Below, in pieces: positions 34,915 through 42,651 of a stretch of 64,000 nucleotides of DNA. A program made the position numbers and the translations under genes. The notes below the pieces were generated by a model. The model saw only the letters and a program-made list of their open reading frames with translations, had not been told where the DNA came from and ran no database searches. Origin of the DNA: Limihaloglobus sulfuriphilus (GTDB taxonomy: Bacteria > Planctomycetota > Phycisphaerae > Sedimentisphaerales > Sedimentisphaeraceae); assembly GCF_001999965.1 (NCBI RefSeq), contig NZ_CP019646.1, positions 682,001 to 746,000 of the forward strand, in the 5' to 3' direction. Position 1 is the first letter of the stretch. Each line of letters starts with the position of its first letter.

Positions 34915-36825
34915 TTATGACATATTATTCAATTTTGTAACTGTACTTATTATACTCTCTGAATCGACTCCGAGTTCTTTTAGCTGGTTATTTCGGGTAT
35001 TTTTATCAATAAATCTGTCCGGACCGCCGATTATCACTATTTTGCCGAGACTGGAAGTCTGGCTGTTCATATCAACCTCATTCCTGCCGCAGCACGCTTC
35101 CAGCAGTGCCGAACCAAAACCGCATGTCAAAGAGTGTTCCTCTACAGTTACTATAGTTTTACCAACTTTATACAACTCTATTATATCAGAATCCAGCGGT
35201 TTTGCAAACCTTGCGTTGATCAGTTTTACCTCAATACCCCGTTTTTTGAGTTCAATTGCCGCCTCATAGGCGTTTTTAAGGCAGGAGCCATAACTGACAA
35301 TCACAATTTTTGAGTCGTTATCAAGAATTGTAACCGATTTTCCGGTTACAAAATCGGAATCGCATGCCTCGAGCCCGTCATTTTGGGGGGCATAATCTCT
35401 GGGATAGCGGATAGCACACGGAGAATCAAGATTAAGTGCGTATCTGCACGCGTTTTGAGCTTCTGCGGCAGTGGCGGGGGCAAGTACTGTCATATTCGGC
35501 AGTGACCGCAGGAATGCCAGGTCCAGCATACCGTGATGTGTTGGGCCGTCATCGCCGACAACTCCCGCACGGTCGATACAGAAAATTACCGGCAGATTCT
35601 GAAGCGCGACTTCGTGAGCAATCTGGTCAAAGCCTCTCTGAAGGAATGTCGAGTAAATACATACAAACGGCCTTAGTCCCATTTTCGCCTGGCCGGCGGC
35701 TATATCAACCGCTGCGCTTTCGGCTATCCCGACGTCGAAACATCTGTCCGGAAAGCTCGTTTTGAACCGGCGAAGCCCTGTTCCGTCGGGCATGGCGGCT
35801 GTGACAGTTGTTACTCTGGAGTCTTCTTTGGCAAGATCAGTTATTGTGTCTCCAATAATGCTTGTAAAGGTTTCTCCGCTGCCGGCCTTAATATGGGTTA
35901 TTTTGCCGTTATCATTAGTAAAGGGGCCGGTAGAGTGGAAAGATCTCGGGTCATCGCCTGCGGGGTGAAAACCTTTGCCCTTGTTTGTATAGGTATGCAG
36001 CACAACCGGATAGTCAATGTCTTTTATCCCGTTAAAAAGCTGAATAAGAGAGCGTATGTCATGGCCGTCAACGGGACCGAAATAAGCAATATTCAGGCTC
36101 TCAAAAAGCCTTGATGCGGGCAGCGACATCTTGATGGTTTTCTTGAAATTCGCGATGGCGTTATCCATCTTCCTGCCGATAAGCGGGATGTGGTCGAGGA
36201 TGTTTCTTGTGGTTTTATTGATTTCATCGTAGGTGTGGCTTAGTCTTACCCTCGACAGCATGGTCGCGATAGCCCCTTGTGTTACGTCAATCGCCATTGA
36301 ATTATCGTTTAAGACAATCAAAAACTGCCTTTTCAGGTCCTGGAGGTAGTTTAACGCTTCCAGCGAGAGCCCGTTGACTATACTTGCATCGCCTACAAAA
36401 GAGACAATGTGGTCTTTTTTGCCCAGTTTCTTTGCCGCGATTCCCATTCCGATGCCCGTGGGTATGGAGGTGCCTGCATGGCCGACGGTGAATCTGTCGT
36501 ACTCGCTCTCCTGGGGTGAGGGGAAGCCGCTGACGCCGTCTTTTTGGCGGAGATTTTTGAAAAGTTCTTTGCGGCCTGTTATGAGTTTATGGGTATAGCA
36601 TTGATGTCCGACATCCCACAGAAGATGGTCTGTTTTGAAGTCAAACACATAATGCATTGCCAGGGTCAGCTCAACGTTTCCCAGGTTGCTTGCCAGATGG
36701 CCGCCGGTTCGGCCGACGGTTTCAATGATTTCCTGGCGTATTTCTCCGGCCAGCTTTTCGAGCTGTTCGATCTTGAGTTTTTTTATATCTTGCGGACTGT
36801 CTATTGTTTCAAGTATTTTTGTCAT
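34915..36825 (-). CDS. dxs: 1-deoxy-D-xylulose-5-phosphate synthase
   Basis: Dxs condenses pyruvate and glyceraldehyde 3-phosphate to DXP, the first step of the MEP isoprenoid pathway, using thiamine diphosphate. Visible features are the N-terminal GGHLASNLGNVELTLAMHYVF and HQCYTHKLITGR blocks, the TPP motif beginning GDA and ending in an NDNSMAI block, and the transketolase central domain with DVGIAESAAVDIAAG and GDDGPTHHGMLDL. The first residues of the TPP motif read GDA rather than GDG. The length (636) is typical. The preceding ispA gene is 83 bases away on the same strand, so the two isoprenoid genes are probably co-transcribed. Confidence 0.95.
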   Translation of the reverse strand: MTKILETIDSPQDIKKLKIEQLEKLAGEIRQEIIETVGRTGGHLASNLGNVELTLAMHYVFDFKTDHLLWDVGHQCYTHKLITGRKELFKNLRQKDGVSGFPSPQESEYDRFTVGHAGTSIPTGIGMGIAAKKLGKKDHIVSFVGDASIVNGLSLEALNYLQDLKRQFLIVLNDNSMAIDVTQGAIATMLSRVRLSHTYDEINKTTRNILDHIPLIGRKMDNAIANFKKTIKMSLPASRLFESLNIAYFGPVDGHDIRSLIQLFNGIKDIDYPVVLHTYTNKGKGFHPAGDDPRSFHSTGPFTNDNGKITHIKAGSGETFTSIIGDTITDLAKEDSRVTTVTAAMPDGTGLRRFKTSFPDRCFDVGIAESAAVDIAAGQAKMGLRPFVCIYSTFLQRGFDQIAHEVALQNLPVIFCIDRAGVVGDDGPTHHGMLDLAFLRSLPNMTVLAPATAAEAQNACRYALNLDSPCAIRYPRDYAPQNDGLEACDSDFVTGKSVTILDNDSKIVIVSYGSCLKNAYEAAIELKKRGIEVKLINARFAKPLDSDIIELYKVGKTIVTVEEHSLTCGFGSALLEACCGRNEVDMNSQTSSLGKIVIIGGPDRFIDKNTRNNQLKELGVDSESIISTVTKLNNMS

Positions 36826-36908
36826 GATTTAATTGTGACTAATTGGCGTTAGTCTTTTTATTTTAGACTCTTATGTGTATTTTATGTTTTGTGTAATATT
36901 AGTTTGGT

Positions 36909-37811
36909 TTATTTTGTGCGGTTTAACAGGCTTCGGGTGAGATATTTGAGGATTTTTATGTCTCCGGGTATCTCATCGAGAATGTTTTCGGCTTCTTGTG
37001 TTAGATTTTCAGCTATTTGTTTTGATTCTGTCAGCCCTTTGATTGCAGGGTAGGTCAGTTTTCCTGCTGAGGCATCTTTACCAGTTGTCTTTCCGAGGGT
37101 TGCGGGGTTCGAGGTTATATCGAGAATGTCGTCGGCTATCTGAAAACACAGGCCGAGTTTTACACCGTATTGGGCAAACTGAGAACGTATCGCCGGCGAG
37201 GCCTTGCCGGTTAGTGCCCCCATGGTTGTCGCCGCGAAAAACATCATGGCGGTCTTGTTGTAGTGAATATATTCGAGCATATCCAGTGTCGGCTCTTTCT
37301 TTTCACCCAGAATATCAGCCATTTGTCCCGCGATCATGCCTGCGGGTCCGGCAGCGCCGGCAAGAATCCCAACAAGTTTTACTGCAAGCTGCGGGTCGCC
37401 GCACTTGTCAACCAGCACTTCAAATGCCAGCGTCAGAAGTGCATCGCCTGTAAGTATAGCTGTGGGGACATCATACTTAACATGGACAGTTGGCCGGCCC
37501 CGCCGCAGGTCATCATTGTCCATCGCCGGCAGGTCATCGTGAACAAGCGAATATGTATGCACCATTTCTATGGCACAGGCCGCGGCAAGACTGTCGGGCG
37601 TAACCTCTCCGCGGAGAATTTCGCATATCCACATCACAAGGGCAGCGCGGATTCTTTTTCCGCCGGACAACAGAGTGTACCGCATCGCCTCGCGGAGGGT
37701 TGGTTCAATTTCGCTCTGCTCGTCCATAATACGGGTAAGGCCGGAATTGACAAGCTGTATCTTTTCCTCGAGTGCCGCCGTAAAATCTTTTTTAGTAATA
37801 GTTTCAGTCAT
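36909..37811 (-). CDS. ispA: Farnesyl/polyprenyl diphosphate synthase
   Basis: This all-helical prenyltransferase joins DMAPP or GPP with IPP to make short-chain prenyl diphosphates. The first aspartate-rich motif, DDLPAMD, is at residues 92-98 with the two-residue insertion usual for bacterial FPP synthases. The second is DDILD. GGKRIRAALV provides the IPP-binding basic residues. The length of 300 fits. It is the first recognised gene of the minus-strand operon. In many bacteria xseB lies directly upstream; here only a very short frame is found. No clear ribosome-binding site is seen before the ATG. Confidence 0.93.
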   Translation of the reverse strand: MTETITKKDFTAALEEKIQLVNSGLTRIMDEQSEIEPTLREAMRYTLLSGGKRIRAALVMWICEILRGEVTPDSLAAACAIEMVHTYSLVHDDLPAMDNDDLRRGRPTVHVKYDVPTAILTGDALLTLAFEVLVDKCGDPQLAVKLVGILAGAAGPAGMIAGQMADILGEKKEPTLDMLEYIHYNKTAMMFFAATTMGALTGKASPAIRSQFAQYGVKLGLCFQIADDILDITSNPATLGKTTGKDASAGKLTYPAIKGLTESKQIAENLTQEAENILDEIPGDIKILKYLTRSLLNRTK

Positions 37812-37979
37812 TTAAGTTTTTTATTTAATTCTCAGCCGCAAGCTGTTTCGCCCGTTGCGAAAGCATCAGCCTGCTACGCTGCAATATCCTTTGAGCTCTC
37901 TTGTCTATTGCCTTATTCAAAATCTCCAATATAATCAATTATAAAAGAAAATCCAGATTTACAGAAATTAAATAATTAT

Positions 37980-38909
37980 ATGTCTGATAAAATGATAATG
38001 ATAATAGGCGTTACGGGAAGCGGGAAAAGCAGGCTTGCCTATGACCTGGCTGTCTCGCTTGAGGCTGAAATTGTAAGTATCGATTCCATGAAGGTTTATC
38101 GCGGCATGGATATCGGCACCGCAAAACCGCCCATAGAGAGGCGGCGGCAGGTAAAGTATCACCTGATAGATGTTGTAGATCCCTGGGAGTCTTTCAGCGT
38201 CAGCCGTTTTCTTGAATTGAGCGAGGCGGCAATAGCCGATATTAAATCCCGCGGCAGGTCAGTAGTCGGTGCAGGCGGAACGGCAATGTATGTCAAAAAC
38301 ATGCTTTACGGGCTTTTTGAAGGCCCGGGCAGTGACCATGAGCTTCGAAATCAGCTCAAGGACAGGTACAATACGGAGGGCGGGCTTGCTATGCACAAAG
38401 AGCTTGAGTCGGTTGACCCCGAAGCGGCGGCGAGGATTCACCCAAACGATCAGCGGCGGATTGTGCGTGCTTTGGAGGTGTTTCGGCTTAGCGGAAAGCC
38501 GATATCCAGTTTTCAGACGCAGTTTTCAGCTCCCCAGCCCGATCCCCGCTGGCATGTTATCGGAGTACGCAGGGCAAAGGAAGTTGAAAGCCGCCGCATA
38601 AACTCGCGTGTCAAAAAAATGATAGAGCTGGGGCTTGTTGATGAAGCACGCCGGCTTTATGAACTCGAAAAGCCGCTGAGTAAACAGGCCTCTGTCGCAA
38701 TAGGCTACGCCGAGCTGTTCGAGCATTTTGAGGGTAAGCTAAGTCTTGAAAAGGCGATAGAAAAGATAAAAATAAATACGCGGCGGCTTGCCAAGTCGCA
38801 GAGAACCTGGTTTAAAACCTTCAAGAACGTTCATTGGATTGAACTCGAAGAATCTGAGTCACCCGAGCAGGTATTAAGCAAAACACTTGAACATCTTCGG
38901 CTGTTTTGA
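37980..38909 (+). CDS. miaA: tRNA dimethylallyltransferase
   Basis: MiaA transfers a dimethylallyl group to A37 of tRNAs reading UNN codons. The P-loop GVTGSGKS is at residues 10-17. SIDSMKVYRGMDIGTAKP and HLIDVVDPWESFSVSRF are the DMAPP and tRNA-binding blocks. The late KINTRRLAKSQRTWFK motif is present. The length of 309 is normal. The gene diverges from ispA, whose pathway supplies its DMAPP substrate. No Shine-Dalgarno sequence is visible; the ATG chosen is the first in frame, and in-frame ATGs also occur at 37992 and 37998. Confidence 0.95.
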   Translation: MSDKMIMIIGVTGSGKSRLAYDLAVSLEAEIVSIDSMKVYRGMDIGTAKPPIERRRQVKYHLIDVVDPWESFSVSRFLELSEAAIADIKSRGRSVVGAGGTAMYVKNMLYGLFEGPGSDHELRNQLKDRYNTEGGLAMHKELESVDPEAAARIHPNDQRRIVRALEVFRLSGKPISSFQTQFSAPQPDPRWHVIGVRRAKEVESRRINSRVKKMIELGLVDEARRLYELEKPLSKQASVAIGYAELFEHFEGKLSLEKAIEKIKINTRRLAKSQRTWFKTFKNVHWIELEESESPEQVLSKTLEHLRLF

Positions 38910-39160
38910 TTATCTATGAGTATCATCCAGGCGTTACAGTCGTTGTCAAATTTTAAGTTAATTTAACTTTTATCGAGGCGGGTATTATCAATGATCAGTT
39001 CAAAAGTTGTTTTTTTACGATAAATACATACCCGGTTTGTGTGTCTCAACAGATTTTACGTTGTTTTCTTATGTTTTCTTCATTTCTACCTGCCTTACTA
39101 TAATGACGCATATAAACATATATTCTGTAAGGTGTTGTTTCATACAGTTTTATAAAATTG

Positions 39161-39177
39161 ACTAATTGTCGGTTAGT
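39161..39177. promoter_or_regulatory. Inverted repeat, possible regulator operator
   Basis: ACTAA-TTGTCGG-TTAGT lies about 130 bases upstream of the predicted promoter of the GntR/LacI-type gene. The arms are short (5 bases), so this could be chance. A role as an operator is inferred only from position. Confidence 0.2.
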
Positions 39178-39304
39178 GTTGTTGCCGCGAGTTTGCCAGT
39201 GATTTGTTTTATCTAATTCTGTTGAAGGTCGAAGCGAAAATTGTCTTTGTGTTAGTTCAAAATTAAAAAAAAGTTATTTTGAGCTATATAAAATAAAAAT
39301 TATC

Positions 39305-39332
39305 TTGATTAAGTAAAATATTTTTATATATT
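39305..39332 (+). promoter_or_regulatory. Candidate promoter of the GntR regulator gene
   Basis: TTGATT at 39305-39310 and TATATT at 39327-39332 are spaced by 16 bases, about 50 bases before the ATG. The box is the same as those before tex and pyrF. Confidence 0.45.
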
Positions 39333-39380
39333 AGTAATTGTTAATTTAAATATGCTGTTAAATCAGCTGAGGGCTTTTTT

Positions 39381-40565
39381 ATGATAGAAATACTTGAAAA
39401 CTTAGAAATAGACTCGGGACGCGGCAAGGGTAGGCCTATTTACGAGCAGGTTGCCGACCATATAAGAGAGAAGATTTGTTCTTCTAATATTTCTGCGGGT
39501 GTAAGACTGCCCGCCATTTCCCAGATGATGCGGGAGTGGAATTTAGCTTACCCGACAATCAAGTCCGCTCTGGAGATTCTCGAGAGTGAAAACATACTTC
39601 GATGTGAACAGGGCCGCGGCAAGGGCCCGCTTATACTCAAACCGGTTGAGAAAAAGAGTTATCGCTTTGCCTTTCACAGGTGGAAAAACGAGGCTCAGTT
39701 TATCAATCTGGAAAAAGGAATCAAGGCCTTTGTCGAACAGAATAACCATGAATTGAAAGTTATAGATGCTTACATTGCTAATTCCTGTATGCCGGATGTA
39801 CTTACATCGGAATCAGAGAATTTTGACGGGTTGATTGTCTATCCTATTGCCACTGAAGAATATATCAAGGCTATCAAAGATATTCAGGCTCTGGGTGTAA
39901 AGGTTGTTTTTGTAGATAGGTTTATTGAAGGGCTGTCAATCGGCTCTGCAAGTGCGGATAATTTTTCTGGCGGCTATACGGCCACTACTCATCTTATCGA
40001 AACTCATAACTGTCCGGTCTATTATTTTGGTAATACCCTTCAGCCTACATCCGCGCAAATGCGTTATCAAGGCTGGTATCAGGCCATGAAAGAGCATTTT
40101 ACGCACCTTGATTTTAACAGTGATTATCTCTGGGAGATTTTCGCAGATGAAAGCCGGTACAACTGGTGTGATACCAACGACTGGGAGCAGCCGGCGTATG
40201 AAATGGCTCTAAAGTCTCTGAGTAAAGTCGATTCTGAAAAGTGCTGCGTCTTCTGTTCGAATGATGATGCCGCCAGGATCATGACCGAAGCGGCAAAGGA
40301 TAATAACCGCGTGCCCGGCGTTGATTTTTTCGTGATTGGTTTTGGAGATAAACCCTTCTGCGAGAGGCTTGATGTGCCTTTGAGCAGTGTTGCCCAGTTT
40401 GACCAGGAGGTGGGATACGCCGCCGCTGAATTGCTTGAAAGTATTATCGAGAGACCCTCACTTTCTAATCGAATGATAAAGAGGATAGTGCCGGTTGAGC
40501 TTAAGATAAGAGCCAGCAGTATCAAAAAAGTTGGCAGTGAGGAGCTGTCATTAAAAAGTATTTAG
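39381..40565 (+). CDS. GntR-type regulator with a LacI-like sugar-binding domain
   Basis: Residues 1-80 form a GntR winged helix (GRPIYEQVADHIREKI...AGVRLPAISQMMREWNLAYPTIKSALEILESENILRCEQGRG). Residues 95-390 resemble the periplasmic-binding-protein-like sensor domain of LacI-family regulators (FDGLIVYPI, VVFVDRFIEGLSIGSASADNFSGGYTATTHLIE, CVFCSNDDAARIMTEAA, plus a VIGFGD-like end). The combination is common in planctomycete and lentisphaeral sugar-locus regulators. GAGGG lies before the ATG. It heads the accessory locus and is followed after 23 bases by the first exported protein gene, so it probably controls this locus in response to a sugar released from the target polysaccharide (inference). 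Confidence 0.88.
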   Translation: MIEILENLEIDSGRGKGRPIYEQVADHIREKICSSNISAGVRLPAISQMMREWNLAYPTIKSALEILESENILRCEQGRGKGPLILKPVEKKSYRFAFHRWKNEAQFINLEKGIKAFVEQNNHELKVIDAYIANSCMPDVLTSESENFDGLIVYPIATEEYIKAIKDIQALGVKVVFVDRFIEGLSIGSASADNFSGGYTATTHLIETHNCPVYYFGNTLQPTSAQMRYQGWYQAMKEHFTHLDFNSDYLWEIFADESRYNWCDTNDWEQPAYEMALKSLSKVDSEKCCVFCSNDDAARIMTEAAKDNNRVPGVDFFVIGFGDKPFCERLDVPLSSVAQFDQEVGYAAAELLESIIERPSLSNRMIKRIVPVELKIRASSIKKVGSEELSLKSI

Positions 40566-40588
40566 TTTAAAAGTTGGTGAAACTAACC

Positions 40589-42637
40589 ATGAAGCAATTT
40601 TATTTGTTCAGCAGTGTTTTAATAATTATTTCTACAACCCTCTGTTCCGGGGTGGAGTTTGCTAACGGTGACTTTGAAAACGGGAACCTGTCCGGCTGGC
40701 GTACATATTTCAACGGTGTTGCAGAGGGCAGTTACCAGATATCCCAGGACAGCTATCAGGGCTCTTACGCCGTTCATATGGATATCACAAATGCCGGAGT
40801 TAATAACTCCCAGGGTAATTCTGCTCTGGATACCTGGAGTTCTCCGATTGAGCTTTATGGAGCTAAAGAGGTTTTACTAACCTTTGCCGCCAAGAATCTC
40901 TCTTCAGACAGCTCCCGTCTGCATGTAAAGATGCTGGAATTCAGTGCCGCTAATACCAATTTAGGGGCAACCCGGGAGTGGTTTTTCACGCCGTCGGGCA
41001 ACTATCAGCAATACAGCTGTTTTTATTCGTTAAAGAATTCTCAAGCCAGCAAAATTGTTATCAGCTTTCGCGTTGCCGGCCCAGACAGCATAAACCTTGC
41101 CGTCGGCAGTTATATGCTCGACGCCGTAAGTTTGGATAATTGCGAAAGAATCTACAACGGCGGGTTTGAAGACGGGCTGCGTTTTTGGAGATGGTACGCG
41201 GTTTCCGGCGCAGAAGGCAGTGCGACGGTATCGCCCGATGCTTTCAGCGGCAGCAGTGCGGCAAGGCTGCAAGTTACCGCGGGCGGGGGCAATCACGGTT
41301 TGGACAGAGAGGAGTTTAAGGTTCCCGTATATTCTGGTGAGACAATAATTTTAGAATTCGCTGCCAAGAAGATTTCTTCCGGCAGTGAGCAGCTTCGGGT
41401 GACATTTTCCGAGCATAACGGCAGCAATACCCAGGATTTTCTCGGTGTTCAGGGGCACAGGTACTTTGATGTGGGCGAAGAATATTCTAAATATATTTGC
41501 AGCTACACGGCAGCCGACAGCGATGCCGCGGCGCTGAACATCATATTTAAGTCGTGGGACGATACAGCCTCAACGGGTGAGTTTTTGATAGACGATGTGA
41601 GAATTGTTACTGATATTCTGCCTAACAGCGGCTTTGAAAGCGATTTAGAGCTGTGGAGATGTTATTCTACAGCCGGCAGCACAGCCGATTGCTCGATAGA
41701 GACTGCTGATGTTGTTGAAGGGCAGAAGGCGGCAAGGTTTGAGGTTACGCAGGCCTCAAACGATAGCGATCACGGGCTGGACAGGTTTGACTATATGCCG
41801 AAGGTTCAGTACGGCGACAAGATTCTTTTTAGCTTTTATGCTAAAGAGCCTGTTGCACAGCAGAGAAGTTTGATGCTCAGTGTAACAGAATTCGATTCGC
41901 AGGGTAATGCCGTTGAAAATGGACATGAATTTTTTAGTCCTGAAAGCTCTTACCGCCAATTTACATACTACTATGATGTTAAGGGCTTTGATACCCGCAG
42001 TGTAAATCTCTGTTTTAAGATTTATACCGAAGACGGCATCGAGAAAGCCGACGGAGTGTTTTTGATAGACGGTGTAAATATGAGTTTTGGCAATGGAAAA
42101 GAGCTCTCCGATTTGAATTATGACGGGATTACCGACCAGGCTGATTTAAGGCTTTTTGTCGAAAAATGGACTGACAGAGAAGAAACCTCCCTTACTCTGG
42201 CTCTCTCTGATGTTGATGATTCTATTGCAAACCAGGCAAGCTGCAGCCTTGATGGAAGTTTCGATTTGAGCGGGTTTGACGGTTTGAATATTGGGTTGGC
42301 GGCTTCGAGTTCCGCTGAAGGTTTACTTGTAATGGCACTAAAAGAGCAGGATGCGGTCCTGGTTGAATACGAGTTTAACATGGCAGATTTTGACGCGGCG
42401 GCCGGTTTAGTCTATGCCGATTTGCATAACCTTCTATTGGGCAGCAGAGAAGTCTTAGTAAATGTTGATAATATACTATTCGAGCTTTTCCCCGAGACAA
42501 GCTCACAGGTTTATCTTGATGTCAACAGTATTGAGGCTGTTGTGTGCGAGTGTCAACAGATCAGAGGCGATTTCAATTTAGATTATCGGGTGGATCTTCT
42601 GGATTTAAAAATAATAGCAGAGCATTGGGTTAAATAA
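40589..42637 (+). CDS. Exported protein with three CBM-like modules and dockerin-like repeats
   Basis: An N-terminal signal peptide (MKQFYLFSSVLIIISTTLCSG) is followed by three copies of a roughly 155-residue module at about 21-185, 187-335 and 340-500. Each begins with a NGGFE-type block and W-R-Y, and copies 2 and 3 carry HGLDR. Copy 1 has a diverged LDTW at that place. The fold is probably a beta-sandwich of the CBM4/9 kind, from the alternating beta pattern and the final FLIDDV strand. A DLNYDGITDQADLRLFVEKW repeat, a short beta domain and a second GDFNLDYRVDLLDLKIIAEHW repeat end the chain; these are dockerin-like EF-hand units. No catalytic domain is visible. The start is ATG 40589; an upstream in-frame TTG at 40574 lacks a signal peptide look. 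Confidence 0.8.
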   Translation: MKQFYLFSSVLIIISTTLCSGVEFANGDFENGNLSGWRTYFNGVAEGSYQISQDSYQGSYAVHMDITNAGVNNSQGNSALDTWSSPIELYGAKEVLLTFAAKNLSSDSSRLHVKMLEFSAANTNLGATREWFFTPSGNYQQYSCFYSLKNSQASKIVISFRVAGPDSINLAVGSYMLDAVSLDNCERIYNGGFEDGLRFWRWYAVSGAEGSATVSPDAFSGSSAARLQVTAGGGNHGLDREEFKVPVYSGETIILEFAAKKISSGSEQLRVTFSEHNGSNTQDFLGVQGHRYFDVGEEYSKYICSYTAADSDAAALNIIFKSWDDTASTGEFLIDDVRIVTDILPNSGFESDLELWRCYSTAGSTADCSIETADVVEGQKAARFEVTQASNDSDHGLDRFDYMPKVQYGDKILFSFYAKEPVAQQRSLMLSVTEFDSQGNAVENGHEFFSPESSYRQFTYYYDVKGFDTRSVNLCFKIYTEDGIEKADGVFLIDGVNMSFGNGKELSDLNYDGITDQADLRLFVEKWTDREETSLTLALSDVDDSIANQASCSLDGSFDLSGFDGLNIGLAASSSAEGLLVMALKEQDAVLVEYEFNMADFDAAAGLVYADLHNLLLGSREVLVNVDNILFELFPETSSQVYLDVNSIEAVVCECQQIRGDFNLDYRVDLLDLKIIAEHWVK

Positions 42638-42651
42638 CAGGAAGTTAAGAC

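Larger units (their letters stand above)
38910..39380 (+). other. AT-rich intergenic region before the accessory locus
   Basis: This 471-base stretch has no convincing gene on either strand. It holds a short palindrome (AAGTTAATTTAACTT near 38952), an inverted repeat ACTAA-N7-TTAGT at 39161-39177 and a promoter at 39305-39332. It separates the housekeeping block from the polysaccharide locus and is clearly richer in A+T than the genes on either side. Confidence 0.6.
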
